DNA of 64,000 bases from Stenotrophomonas aracearum (GCF_031834615.1 NZ_CP115543.1:1437001-1501000), one strand, 5' to 3'. Positions 43,987 to 53,224 are shown, counted from the stretch's first letter. The notes: generated from the letters alone by a model not told the origin. Program-made: numbers and translations.

Positions 43987-45351
43987 ATGACCGTCGAAAT
44001 CGTCAATCCCGCCACCGGCCTGGTGACCTACCGCCATGAACTGCTGAAGGCCGCCGAGGTCGAACAGCGCCTGGCCGCCGCCGCCGGGGCCTTCCCGCAG
44101 TGGGCGGCACAGACGCTGCAGGCGCGCGGCACGATCCTGCGCGGTATCGCCGCCCAGCTGCGCGCGCGCAAAGACGACATCCAGCACGCCATGACCACCG
44201 AGATGGGCAAGCTCAAGGGGGAGGCGCTGGCCGAGGTGGAGAAGTGCGCGCAGGCCTGCGAGTACTACGCCGACCACGCCGCCGACTACCTCAAGCCGCA
44301 GCTGATCGATACTGAAGCCCAGCGCAGCTACGTGCGCTACGAGCCGATCGGCTGCGTGTTCGCGGTGATGCCGTGGAACTTCCCGATCTGGCAGGTGTTC
44401 CGCTTTCTTGCTCCGGCATTCATGGCCGGCAACGTGGCACTGCTCAAGCACGCCAGCAACGTGCCGCAGTGCGCCGACCTGATCCTGGCGGTGTGCCGCG
44501 ACGGCGGCTTGCCAGACGGCGTGTTCGATGTGCTGCACATCGACAACGACCAGGCCGCCGAGGTGCTGCGCGACAAGCGGGTCAAGGCGGTCACCCTGAC
44601 CGGCAGCGAGCGGGCAGGGCGCTCCATCGCGGCCAATGCCGGCGACCAGCTCAAGAAGTGCGTGATGGAACTGGGCGGCAGCGACGCCTTCGTGGTGCTG
44701 GACGACGCCGACCTGGACAAGACCGTGGCTGCCGCTGTGAAGTCGCGCTTCGACAACAGCGGCCAGACCTGCATCGCGGCCAAGCGTTTCATCGTGGTCG
44801 ACGCGATTGCCGACGCGTTCGTGGAGAAATTCGTCGCGGCCGCGGCGGCACGCGTGTACGGCGACCCGCAGGACGAAAAAACCACCCTGGCGCCGATGGC
44901 GCGTGCCGACCTGCGCGAGGAACTGCACAAGCAGGTCCAGGCCAGCGTTGCGGCCGGGGCCACGGTGCTGCTCGGTGGCGAACCGGTGCCCGGCACCCAC
45001 GCCGGCTACCCGGCCACGATCCTGGACAACGTGGTGCCGGGCATGCCGGCCTATGACGAGGAGCTGTTCGGCCCGGTGGCCGCGATCCTGCGCGTGCACG
45101 ATGACGCCGACGCGCTGCGCGTGGCCAACGACAGCACCTTCGGGCTGGGTGGCAGCGTGTGGAGTGGCGACCCCGTGCGCGGCGAAGGCATCGCCAAGCG
45201 CCTGGAGTGCGGTGCGGCGTTCGTCAACGCCATCGTCAAGAGCGACGTACGCCTGCCATTCGGCGGCAGCAAGCGCTCAGGGTTCGGGCGCGAATTGGCC
45301 GACCATGGCATCCACGAGTTCATGAACATCAAGACGGTTTACGTCGCCTGA
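43987..45351 (+). CDS. NAD(P)-dependent succinate-semialdehyde dehydrogenase (Sad/GabD-like)
   Basis: A 454-residue aldehyde dehydrogenase. The catalytic cysteine is in FDNSGQTCIAAKRF and the general base glutamate in MELGGSDAFVV. The PWNFPIWQVFRF and TGSERAGRSIA motifs match Sad-type enzymes. It would convert the succinate semialdehyde formed from putrescine via GABA into succinate, which fits its place after potGHI. It could also act on other omega-aldehydes of the pathway. Confidence 0.88.
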   Translation: MTVEIVNPATGLVTYRHELLKAAEVEQRLAAAAGAFPQWAAQTLQARGTILRGIAAQLRARKDDIQHAMTTEMGKLKGEALAEVEKCAQACEYYADHAADYLKPQLIDTEAQRSYVRYEPIGCVFAVMPWNFPIWQVFRFLAPAFMAGNVALLKHASNVPQCADLILAVCRDGGLPDGVFDVLHIDNDQAAEVLRDKRVKAVTLTGSERAGRSIAANAGDQLKKCVMELGGSDAFVVLDDADLDKTVAAAVKSRFDNSGQTCIAAKRFIVVDAIADAFVEKFVAAAAARVYGDPQDEKTTLAPMARADLREELHKQVQASVAAGATVLLGGEPVPGTHAGYPATILDNVVPGMPAYDEELFGPVAAILRVHDDADALRVANDSTFGLGGSVWSGDPVRGEGIAKRLECGAAFVNAIVKSDVRLPFGGSKRSGFGRELADHGIHEFMNIKTVYVA

Positions 45352-45379
45352 CGGATTGCGTCGCGAGACATGGCATCGC

Positions 45380-45456
45380 CTGGGTCGGCCAACGGCCGAC
45401 GCTACCGAGGGGTGGGCGTGTTTCCACGGGTAGCGCCGGCCGTTGGCCGGCCCAGG
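45380..45456. repeat. SMAG-type REP inverted dimer
   Basis: CTGGGTCGGCC-AAC-GGCCGACG followed by CTAC (45380-45405), and GTAG followed by CGCCGGCC-GTT-GGCCGGCCCAG (45430-45454). It sits between the convergent ends of the dehydrogenase and corA genes. Confidence 0.78.
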
Positions 45457-45460
45457 CGGT

Positions 45461-46450
45461 CTACAACCACTTCGCCCGCTTGAACAACCAATACAACCCG
45501 ACACACACCGCCCCAACCCCCACGATCATCGCCGGATACGCCCACGACTTGTCCAGCTCCGGCATGTGCGCGAAATTCATGCCATACCAGCTGGTGATCA
45601 ACGTAGGCGCGGCCAACAACGCCGCCCAGGCACCCAACCGCTTCACCGTCTCGCCCTGCGCCAGCGTCACCAGCGACAGGTTCACGTTCAGCGCCGTGCC
45701 CAGCATCTCGCGAAGGGTGTCGATCACATCGCTGATCCGCACCGCATGGTCGTGCACGTCGCGGATGTACAGCTTCACTTCGTCGGGGATCAGCTCGCCG
45801 GGGTAGCGGCGCAGCTGCGCCAGCACGTCCTGCAGCGGCGCCACCGCCATCCGCATCTTGTTGAGTTCGCGCTTGAGCTCATACAGGCGCACCACGGTGC
45901 TGCGCTGGTAGCTGTCGGCGAAGATGTCCTTCTCCAGCGAATCCAGGGTGTCGCGGAAGTCGGTGGTGATCGGCAGGTAGTTGTCGACCACGAAATCCAG
46001 TACGCCGTACAGGCAGTACGAGGCCCCCATGGTCAGCAGCTGCGGCTCGCGCTCGACCCGGGCCCGCACCGGCGCATACGACAACGACGCGCCATGACGC
46101 ACCGTGACCAGGAAGCGGGGGCCGAGGAACGCGTGGGTTTCGCCATACTCGATGCGGTCGTGCACCCGCTGCGCGGTGGTGACCACCACGAACAGCGTAT
46201 TGCCGTAGGCCTCCACCTTCGGGCGCTGGTGCGCGTTGCGCGCGTCGTCGATGGCCAGGTCGTGCAGGCAGAACTCTTCCTGCAGCTTGAGCAGCACCGA
46301 ATCGGCCGGGTCGTACAGTCCCACCCAGACGAACCCGTTGTTGCTGGCGATCACATCGCTGATGTCATCCAGCGCGATGTCGTGGCGCTTGCCCTGGTCG
46401 TCGTAGTGCACGCAGTTGATGACGCAGGTGGGATTGGCAGGGCTTTCCAT
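45461..46450 (-). CDS. corA: Magnesium/cobalt transporter CorA
   Basis: A 329-residue CorA with a large cytosolic domain, long stalk helix, and two C-terminal membrane helices separated by the selectivity motif YGMNFAHMPEL. It imports Mg2+. ATG 46450 has AGGA 8-11 bases upstream and is preferred over ATG 46459. It is the last gene of the phoH-ybeY-corC group, 15 bp after DUF4105. Confidence 0.94.
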   Translation of the reverse strand: MESPANPTCVINCVHYDDQGKRHDIALDDISDVIASNNGFVWVGLYDPADSVLLKLQEEFCLHDLAIDDARNAHQRPKVEAYGNTLFVVVTTAQRVHDRIEYGETHAFLGPRFLVTVRHGASLSYAPVRARVEREPQLLTMGASYCLYGVLDFVVDNYLPITTDFRDTLDSLEKDIFADSYQRSTVVRLYELKRELNKMRMAVAPLQDVLAQLRRYPGELIPDEVKLYIRDVHDHAVRISDVIDTLREMLGTALNVNLSLVTLAQGETVKRLGAWAALLAAPTLITSWYGMNFAHMPELDKSWAYPAMIVGVGAVCVGLYWLFKRAKWL

Positions 46451-46465
46451 GGACGACATCCTGCG

Positions 46466-47674
46466 TCAGCGACCCGTGACAGCCAGGTCACGACGGCCCA
46501 GCACCCACGCCAGCGCCACATGAACCGGCAGCAGCAGCACGATCCACTGCAGATTGATCTGCGGCTGCAGGGTCAGCCAGTGCAGCACCAGCCCGAGCGC
46601 GGACAGCGCCGCCACCGCCCACAGCAGCACCCGGAACCGCGCGCGCGGGGTGCGCCCGCGCAGCAGGGTGACCGCGCCCGGCAGCAGCAGCAGGCACAGC
46701 GGCGACAGCTGCAGCAGGTTGCGGTTGGCCCAGGCGGCATGGTGCGCGCTGAAGCCCCACAGGAAGGTCAGCAGCGCGCCGGCAATGCCGCAGAACAGCC
46801 ACAGCGGCAGGGCCAGCCCACCGAGCAGGCGCGGCCGGCGACGCAGCGCGACCACGCCGGCAGCCAGCACCAGCCCGCACAGCAGCCACGGCCACCAGCG
46901 GCGCGCGAACTCCGCCGGCTCCGGTGCGATCCGGTGCGGCAGCAGTTCCTGTTCGGACTGCACCAGCGGGCGACCTTCGCTGTTGCGTACTTCGCGCAGG
47001 GCCGCAGCCAGGCGCATCGGCACGAACGCTTCCTGCCAGCGCGACAGCGGCTGGTCGGCGAACGGCCCCAGGCCGATGTCGAAGCCCAGCCACATCCACG
47101 GCGCCGGCGAGGCCAGCCGCACCGATTCGCTGCGGTAGGTGTTGCCGCGCGAGCGGCCGGACAGCTGCGAATGCAGTCCGCCGCCGAGCGCACCATCGAT
47201 CGCATCGCGGACCATGGTGGCGCAGTTGGCGGTGTAGTAGTCGTAGCGGTAGCGCGCGTTTTCAGGCTTGGCGCGTTCGGCGAGCGAAGCGGCGAGGGTA
47301 CGCGCCTGCTCCGGACTGAGGTCCAGCCACTGCAGGTTGGCGCCGCGGCCGCTCTCCTGGTAGTACGACAGGTCCTGCTCCAGCGGCAGCGCCACCAGGT
47401 AGTACATCATGTCGCCGCGGATGAAGCGGCTGATGAAATCCGGTTCGCCGGGATCGAAGTAGCCGAAGTTGTACGAGGTGGCCGCGCCGGTTACCGGGTC
47501 GACTACCACGATGGCGTCATGCCCGAAGCGCTCGAAGAAGATCGAGCCGGGCTGCATGGTGACGATGCCGATCCGCGGCGGTGGCGTTTCGGCCACCGCA
47601 AACGACGACAGGCTGGCCAGCACCAGCAGGAACAACAGGCGGCACAACGGCCACCGCATCAGCAGGGGCCGCAT
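46466..47674 (-). CDS. DUF4105 membrane protein
   Basis: A 402-residue protein with a signal/anchor sequence (about 8-30), a periplasmic DUF4105 domain (residues about 35-250; RIGIVTMQPGSIFFERFGHDA, YDYYTANCATMVRDAID) that may be hydrolase- or NlpC-like with a Cys and His, and four to five C-terminal helices. The function is unknown. ATG 47674 is chosen, 8 bp after the corC stop, with GAGGA upstream; corC and corA flank it in one operon. Confidence 0.83.
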   Translation of the reverse strand: MRPLLMRWPLCRLLFLLVLASLSSFAVAETPPPRIGIVTMQPGSIFFERFGHDAIVVVDPVTGAATSYNFGYFDPGEPDFISRFIRGDMMYYLVALPLEQDLSYYQESGRGANLQWLDLSPEQARTLAASLAERAKPENARYRYDYYTANCATMVRDAIDGALGGGLHSQLSGRSRGNTYRSESVRLASPAPWMWLGFDIGLGPFADQPLSRWQEAFVPMRLAAALREVRNSEGRPLVQSEQELLPHRIAPEPAEFARRWWPWLLCGLVLAAGVVALRRRPRLLGGLALPLWLFCGIAGALLTFLWGFSAHHAAWANRNLLQLSPLCLLLLPGAVTLLRGRTPRARFRVLLWAVAALSALGLVLHWLTLQPQINLQWIVLLLPVHVALAWVLGRRDLAVTGR

Positions 47675-47682
47675 GGCGTGGG

Positions 47683-48564
47683 TCAATCCTCGATGGAGAT
47701 GTCGGGCGGCAGCACGGTCACGTGGAACGCCTGCACGCGGCGCGCGTCGGCACGGGCCACCCGGAACACGAAGCGGTCCAGGGTGAGCTCATCGCCGGTT
47801 TCGGGCAGGTGCCCGATCGCCTCGGTGACCAGGCCACCGATGGTGTCGTAGTCGTCGTCGGAGAACCCGGCGCCGAAGCGCTCGTTGAAGTCCTCGATCG
47901 GGGTCAGCGCGTCGACCACGTACTGGCCGTCGGCCTGGATCGCGATCTGCGCGGTGTGGTCCTCGGCCTCGTCGTGCTCGTCGTCGATCTCGCCGACGAT
48001 CTGCTCCAGCACGTCCTCGATGGTGACCAGTCCGGCAACGCCGCCGTACTCGTCGACCACGATCGCCATGTGGTTGCGCGACAGGCGGAATTCCTTGAGC
48101 AGCACGTTGAGCTTCTTGGCCTCGGGGATCAGCACCGCCGGGCGCAGCAGCTCGCGCACGTTGGCCGGCCCGTTGTCGGCGACCACGCCGCGCAGCAGGT
48201 CCTTGGCCAGCAGCACGCCCAGGATGTCGTCCTTGTTGTCGCCGTGCACCGGGAAGCGCGAATGGCCGGATTCGACCACCTGCTTCATCAGTTCCAGGAA
48301 GGGGGCTTCCACCGGCAGCGAGACCATCTGCGAACGCGAGATCATCACGTCGCCTACGGTGAGCTCGGCCACCGAGATCGCGCCTTCCATCATCCGCAGG
48401 GTGTCGGCGGCAACCAGGCCGTCGTCGTGCGCGGTGTGCAGGACCGCCACCAGCTCGTCGCGGGTGTGGGGTTCGCCGGAGAAGGCAGAGGTCAGGCGTT
48501 CCAGCCAGCTGCGCTTCTTTTCATTTTGCTCCGGGAGGGAGCTACTACTGTCGTCTTCAGACAT
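47683..48564 (-). CDS. corC: CorC-family CBS-domain protein
   Basis: A 293-residue cytosolic protein with two CBS domains (about 60-190) and a C-terminal transporter-associated domain (DTIGGLVTEAIGHLPETGD). The family is linked to Mg2+/Co2+ efflux and membrane integrity. ATG 48564 gives a normal N-terminus (MSEDDSSSS); an in-frame extension to 48606 is less likely. Confidence 0.92.
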   Translation of the reverse strand: MSEDDSSSSLPEQNEKKRSWLERLTSAFSGEPHTRDELVAVLHTAHDDGLVAADTLRMMEGAISVAELTVGDVMISRSQMVSLPVEAPFLELMKQVVESGHSRFPVHGDNKDDILGVLLAKDLLRGVVADNGPANVRELLRPAVLIPEAKKLNVLLKEFRLSRNHMAIVVDEYGGVAGLVTIEDVLEQIVGEIDDEHDEAEDHTAQIAIQADGQYVVDALTPIEDFNERFGAGFSDDDYDTIGGLVTEAIGHLPETGDELTLDRFVFRVARADARRVQAFHVTVLPPDISIED

Positions 48565-48628
48565 CTCTGCAAAAAAGGCACCCGGCGAGCCGGGCGTTGG
48601 GGCCAATATAGCAGGATGCGGGCCGCTG

Positions 48629-49288
48629 TCAGCGCTGGTCCACCGGGGTGTTCACGGACGGGGGCAGGGTCCCGGTCGGCGCGGCAGGGGTCTCCGCAGG
48701 CGTCGGCGCCTGCTCGTCCTCGGCCGGCAGGTCCAGGCTGTAGGTGCAGCCGGCCAGGGTCTTGCCCGGGTGGGTCTTGACCGTGGACACGCTGAGGATG
48801 ATGGACTCGATCATCGGCTCCCCGGTGCGCGGATCGGTCACGTCGCGGGCGACCACTTCGCGGCCGGCCATGAACTTGTCCGGGTTGTCGACCCCGTCTT
48901 CCAGCTTCAAGGCCTTGGCCAGCGGGCGCGGGTCGGCCACGTCCAGGATCGCCATGATGCTGGCGCCGGACACGGTGACCAGCTCGGTGCGCTGGTCGAA
49001 CACCGTCAGCGGCGTGGCCAGGCGGAACTCGCTCATGAACTGGTTGGTCTGCGGCAGCGGCGCCATGCCGTTGGCCACCGCTTTGAGCGGGTCGGCCACC
49101 ACGCCGGCCACGGCGTCATAGTCGGCCACGCGCTGGCGGCATTCGATCAGGGCGGCCAGGTCCAGGCGTGGCGTCGTGCTGGCGGACGCCTCGGGGGCGG
49201 GCGCCTGCGGAGCTGCCTTTACCGGGGAGGAGGACAGTGCGGCGGCCAGGATCATCGGGCCCAGGCAGGCGGTGCGCAGCAGCGTCAT
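48629..49288 (-). CDS. Conserved periplasmic hypothetical protein
   Basis: Not recognised. A 219-residue protein with a signal peptide (MTLLRTACLGPMILAAALSSSPVKA). The mature part has two cysteines (IECRQR and AGCTYS) likely forming a disulphide, and a Pro/Thr/Ala-rich C-terminal tail. It starts 4 bp after the ybeY stop and lies 64 bp before corC, so it is expressed with the operon. No catalytic motif is evident. Confidence 0.75.
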   Translation of the reverse strand: MTLLRTACLGPMILAAALSSSPVKAAPQAPAPEASASTTPRLDLAALIECRQRVADYDAVAGVVADPLKAVANGMAPLPQTNQFMSEFRLATPLTVFDQRTELVTVSGASIMAILDVADPRPLAKALKLEDGVDNPDKFMAGREVVARDVTDPRTGEPMIESIILSVSTVKTHPGKTLAGCTYSLDLPAEDEQAPTPAETPAAPTGTLPPSVNTPVDQR

Positions 49289-49292
49289 GGGC

Positions 49293-49778
49293 TCAGCGCT
49301 CGCCGGCATAGGGGTCGGCGATGCCGAGGTCGGCCAGGATCTCGCGCTCCAGCTGCTCCATCGCCTCGGCTTCCTTGTCGTCCTCATGGTCCCAGCCGAG
49401 CAGGTGCAGCGCACCGTGTACGGTCAGGTGCGCGTAGTGCGCATTGAGCGCCTTGCCCTGTTCGACCGCCTCGCTGGCCACCACCGGGGCGCAGATCACC
49501 AGGTCGCCCAGCAGCGGGAACTTGACCCCCTTGGGCAGGCCTTCGGGCAGTTCCGCCGGGAAGCTCAACACGTTGGTGGCGTAGTCCTTGCCCCGGTAAT
49601 GCCGGTTCAGCGACTGGCCTTCCTTCGCGTCCACCACCCGGATCGCCAGGTCGGCTTCGCGAATGCGGCCCTTCAGCGCGGCGGCCACCCACTTGCGGAA
49701 GCTCACCGCCGACGGCAACCCGGCCCGGGGCAGGGCATAGCTGACGGCAACATCGAGGCGGACGGGGCCCTTGGTCAT
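49293..49778 (-). CDS. ybeY: Endoribonuclease YbeY
   Basis: A 161-residue metalloprotein needed for 16S rRNA 3' maturation and ribosome quality control. The zinc motif is [14 protein letters not shown] (H-x3-H-x5-H). [17 protein letters not shown] matches the family signature. ATG 49778 is chosen. A REP sits in the 99-bp gap to phoH. Confidence 0.94.
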   Translation of the reverse strand: MTKGPVRLDVAVSYALPRAGLPSAVSFRKWVAAALKGRIREADLAIRVVDAKEGQSLNRHYRGKDYATNVLSFPAELPEGLPKGVKFPLLGDLVICAPVVASEAVEQGKALNAHYAHLTVHGALHLLGWDHEDDKEAEAMEQLEREILADLGIADPYAGER

Positions 49779-49839
49779 GGCAGATTCCGGTGTTTCACGA
49801 CAGAAGACGCCCATTATTACGCGCACGCCCCCACGCGCG

Positions 49840-49864
49840 GTAGAGCCACGCCCCGCGTGGCTGC
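49840..49864. repeat. SMAG-type REP monomer
   Basis: GTAG followed by AGCCACGCCCCGCGTGGCT within the phoH-ybeY gap, inside the operon. Confidence 0.75.
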
Positions 49865-49877
49865 GCCGCCGGATGCT

Positions 49878-50858
49878 TCACGCGTCCGGCTTGACCTGCT
49901 GCAGATCCCGCCGGTCATACGCGCCCACGATCCGCGCCACCAGCGGGTGGCGCACCACGTCGCGCGCTTCGAAGAAGGTGAAGCTCACCCCGTCCACGTC
50001 GCGCAGCACCTCGACCGCGTCGCGCAGGCCGGACTTCACGTGCTTGGGCAGGTCGGTCTGGGTCAGGTCGCCGGTCACCACGGCGGTGGAGCCGAAGCCC
50101 AGCCGGGTCAGGAACATCTTCATCTGTTCCACGGTGGTGTTCTGCGCTTCGTCCAGGATCACGTAGGCATCGTTGAGGGTACGCCCGCGCATGTAGGCCA
50201 GCGGCGCGATCTCGATGACATTCTTCTCCAGCAGCTTGACCACTTTTTCCACGCCCAGCATTTCATACAGCGCGTCGTACAGCGGGCGCAGGTACGGGTC
50301 GACCTTCTGGCTCAGGTCGCCGGGCAGGAAGCCGAGCTTCTCGCCGGCCTCCACCGCCGGGCGCACCAGGATCAGCCGCTGCACGCGCGACTCGTTGAGC
50401 GCATCGACCGCGCTGGCTACCGCCAGGAAGGTCTTGCCAGTGCCGGCCGGGCCGATGCCGAAGTTGATGTCATGGGTGGCGATCTGGTGCAGGTAGCGCG
50501 CCTGGTTGGCGCCACGCCCGCGCACCGTGCCGCGCTTGACCTTGATCGCCACGTCCTGCGCTTCGTAGCTGCGCTCGACCAGCTGCTCCACATTGGCCTG
50601 GTTGAGCCGCAGGTGGATGGCGTGGCTGTCGAAGGTGGTGTCGGCGGCCTCCACGTACAGCGCTTCGATCAGCGCCTGCGCCTCTTCGGCCACCGCCTTC
50701 GGCCCGGTCACCCGGAACACATGGCCGCGGTTGGCGATCTCGACGCCCAGTTTCAGTTCGATCTGGCGCAGGTGTTCGTCGAATGGGCCGGCCAGGTTGG
50801 CCAGGCGCTCGTTGTCTTCAGGGGCCAGGGTGAAATCGCGGTGTGCCAGTGCGGTCAT
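49878..50858 (-). CDS. phoH: PhoH-like ATPase
   Basis: A 326-residue PhoH/YbeZ NTPase. Walker A is GPAGTGKTFLA and Walker B VILDEAQNTT; an N-terminal KH-like domain precedes it. It is thought to act with YbeY in rRNA processing. ATG 50858 (MTALAHRDF) is chosen. In many gammaproteobacteria miaB lies directly upstream; here an exporter cassette on the other strand separates them. Confidence 0.93.
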   Translation of the reverse strand: MTALAHRDFTLAPEDNERLANLAGPFDEHLRQIELKLGVEIANRGHVFRVTGPKAVAEEAQALIEALYVEAADTTFDSHAIHLRLNQANVEQLVERSYEAQDVAIKVKRGTVRGRGANQARYLHQIATHDINFGIGPAGTGKTFLAVASAVDALNESRVQRLILVRPAVEAGEKLGFLPGDLSQKVDPYLRPLYDALYEMLGVEKVVKLLEKNVIEIAPLAYMRGRTLNDAYVILDEAQNTTVEQMKMFLTRLGFGSTAVVTGDLTQTDLPKHVKSGLRDAVEVLRDVDGVSFTFFEARDVVRHPLVARIVGAYDRRDLQQVKPDA

Positions 50859-51266
50859 TGCGTCCGGCGGCCGCAGTCGCAACGACCGTGCCGCGTAATG
50901 AAAGGGGACAGACAGGGTAGCGCGCCCCCGGTGACGGCCGCTACACGCCCGAACTTCTCCACACCCACTGTGCAACAGCACTTCAGCAACCTGTGGATAG
51001 TTCCCCACGAACCTACTCCCGCAACGCCCGCCACCCCATGGTCAAAAAATGGACACAACCGCCCGGGTTTTCCACACCGCTTGTGGGCCGCTGCTGGAGA
51101 AACATGTGGATAACCGCGCGCGCCCCAGCAACCGCAAGGGTTACGAAAGCGTGATCATTTAGTGACCACCGTCCACGCTTCAGTGATCGAGATGACCCGT
51201 CCTTCACGTGGGCATGCGCAAGGTGATGACTTCCACCACCGCCCTGACCGCGCCCGGGATCCGCCG
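50859..51266. other. Divergent intergenic region with DnaA-box-like cluster
   Basis: 408 bp between phoH and the exporter genes. It holds four DnaA-box-like 9-mers: TTCTCCACA (50955, plus), CTATCCACA (50992-51000, minus), TTTTCCACA (51068, plus) and a perfect TTATCCACA (51105-51113, minus). Two similar motifs, GTGATCATTTAGTGACC (about 51151) and CAGTGATCGAGATGACC (about 51180), may be operator remnants. No gene is evident. Confidence 0.5.
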
Positions 51267-52241
51267 ATGCCTGCAGCCCGCTACCTGCCCCTGCGTGGAC
51301 TCCTGCTGGCGATCGCCGGCTGCGCGCTGTCCGGCTGCAAGCCCACCCCGCCCGCCGCACTCGGCACCCTCGAGTGGGACCGCATCACCGTCCCCGCATC
51401 GGCCGCCGAAACCATCGTCGGCATCGGTGTGCGCGAAGGCCAGCAGGTCGCGGCCGGCGCCGCGCTGCTGCAACTGGAGCCGATCCGCACCGCCGCCCAG
51501 CTGCAGGCGCTCGAGGCCCAGGCCAGCCAGGCCGGGGAGGCCCTGCGGGAACTGCGCGATGGCCCCCGCCGCGAAGACATCGACCAGGCCCGCGCCACGC
51601 TCGCGTCCGCCCGCGCCGAGGCGGTGGACGCCTCGGCGTACTACCGTCGCCTGCAGCCGCTGGGTCGCCAGCAGCTGGTCGCCGCGTCCGACGTGGACCG
51701 CGCCCGCGCCGCAGCCGGCAGCGCGCAGGGTGCAGTGCGCGCGGCAGAGCAGGCGCTGTTGGCGCTGGAGCACGGCACCCGTGTCGAGCAGGTCGCGCAG
51801 GGCGAAGCCGCGTTGCAGGCCGCGCAGGCGCAGGTGGCCGCACAGGCGGTGACCCTGCGCAAGCTCGACCTGGTCGCGCCGCGCGCCGGCCGGGTCGACG
51901 CGCTGCCCTACAAGCTGGGCGACCAGGCGCCGGTCGGTGCGCCGCTGGTGGTGCTGCTGGTCGGCGAACGCCCGTATGCGCGGGTCTACCTGCCCGAACC
52001 CCTGCGGCTGAAGGTCCGGGTCGGGCAGGCCGCGCAGGTGCACCTGCAGGGCCGCGACGGCGCATTGCCGGGTCGCGTGCGCAGCATCCGCAGCGATCCG
52101 ACCTTTACGCCTTACTACGCGCTCAGTGGCGAGGACGTCTCGCGACTGAGCTGGCTGGCCGAGATCGAACTGGACCCTGCCGACGGCAGGGCGCCCTTGG
52201 CGGATCTCCCCGCAGGCGCGCCGGTACGGGTCGAATTTTGA
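51267..52241 (+). CDS. HlyD-type membrane fusion lipoprotein
   Basis: A 324-residue periplasmic adaptor with a lipobox (ALSGC, C24), a barrel-sandwich lipoyl domain, a long Ala/Gln/Arg-rich coiled-coil hairpin (about residues 75-195) and a beta-barrel end. It matches the YbhG/YhiI type that partners ABC-2 exporters. ATG 51267 gives the correct signal peptide. The stop overlaps the TTG start of the ATPase gene, so adaptor, ATPase and permease are coupled. Confidence 0.87.
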   Translation: MPAARYLPLRGLLLAIAGCALSGCKPTPPAALGTLEWDRITVPASAAETIVGIGVREGQQVAAGAALLQLEPIRTAAQLQALEAQASQAGEALRELRDGPRREDIDQARATLASARAEAVDASAYYRRLQPLGRQQLVAASDVDRARAAAGSAQGAVRAAEQALLALEHGTRVEQVAQGEAALQAAQAQVAAQAVTLRKLDLVAPRAGRVDALPYKLGDQAPVGAPLVVLLVGERPYARVYLPEPLRLKVRVGQAAQVHLQGRDGALPGRVRSIRSDPTFTPYYALSGEDVSRLSWLAEIELDPADGRAPLADLPAGAPVRVEF

Positions 52242-53224
52242 GCGCCACCGCGCCCGGTAAGGCAGCTGACGATACCCAGCCGCTGGCGATCCGCGCGCGT
52301 GGCCTGACCAAGCGTTTCGGCAACTTGGTGGCGGTCGACCATGTCGACCTCAGCGTGCCGCGCGCCAACGTCTACGGATTCCTCGGCCCGAACGGCTCGG
52401 GCAAGTCGACCACCATCCGCATGCTGTGCGGCCTGCTCACGCCGACCGAAGGCGAAATCGAAGTGCTGGGCCTGCGCATTCCCGAACAGGCCGAAACGCT
52501 GCGCCGTCGCATCGGCTACATGACCCAGCGTTTTTCGCTGTTCGAAGACCTCACCGTGCGCGAGAACCTGGAGTTCCTGGCCGCCGTGCAGGACATCCCG
52601 CGTGCCAAGGCCGCGCAGCGCATCGACACGCTGCTGCAGCAGTACCGGTTCGAGGACCGCCAGAAGCAGCTGGCCGGCACCATGAGCGGCGGCCAGAAGC
52701 AGCGGCTGGCCCTGGCCGGGGCGGTCATCCACGAACCGGAGCTGCTGTTCCTGGACGAACCGACCAGCGCGGTCGACCCGGAATCGCGGCGCGATTTCTG
52801 GGAAAAACTCTTCGACCTGGCCGACGCCGGCACCACCCTGCTGGTCTCCACGCACTACATGGACGAGGCCGAACGCTGCCATCGGCTGGCCATCCTCGAC
52901 CGTGGCGTGCTGGTCGCCGACGGCAGCCCGGCCGAGCTGACCGCGGCATTGCAGGGGCGCACCCTGGAAGTGCATGCCGCGCAGCCGCGGCAGGCGCAAC
53001 GCGCGCTGTCCGGCCTGCCGGGCGTGCTCAGCGTGGCCCAGATCGGCAACACGCTGCGCGTGCTTCTCGACAGCAGCGATGATGCGCAGCCGCGACTGCA
53101 GCAGGCGTTGCGCGAGGACGGGAAGGGTGCGGAGGTGGTGCGCAGCGAGCCCAACCTGGAAGACGTGTTCGTCTCGGCCACGCGCGGACGCGAGGCACCG
53201 GCTGACGCCGAGGCCACGCGATGA
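52238..53224 (+). CDS. ABC exporter ATP-binding protein (YbhF-like half)
   Basis: A 328-residue ATPase. Walker A is GPNGSGKST, the signature MSGGQKQRLALAGA, Walker B LLFLDEPTSAVDPE and the switch THYMDEAE. It probably starts at TTG 52238, whose last bases overlap the previous stop (TTGA). Family members work in drug or toxin efflux. It is coupled by ATGA to the permease gene. Confidence 0.88.
   Translation: MSATAPGKAADDTQPLAIRARGLTKRFGNLVAVDHVDLSVPRANVYGFLGPNGSGKSTTIRMLCGLLTPTEGEIEVLGLRIPEQAETLRRRIGYMTQRFSLFEDLTVRENLEFLAAVQDIPRAKAAQRIDTLLQQYRFEDRQKQLAGTMSGGQKQRLALAGAVIHEPELLFLDEPTSAVDPESRRDFWEKLFDLADAGTTLLVSTHYMDEAERCHRLAILDRGVLVADGSPAELTAALQGRTLEVHAAQPRQAQRALSGLPGVLSVAQIGNTLRVLLDSSDDAQPRLQQALREDGKGAEVVRSEPNLEDVFVSATRGREAPADAEATR

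Noticed and set aside
45443..47851. Long plus-strand open frame (about 800 codons) opposite corA and DUF4105
   Set aside because: Gln/Arg/His-rich composition and no domain; the minus-strand genes are clear.
50916..50945. GTAGCG ... CGCTAC inverted pair near the phoH start
   Set aside because: Lacks the hairpin stem of the SMAG repeats; feet alone are not enough.
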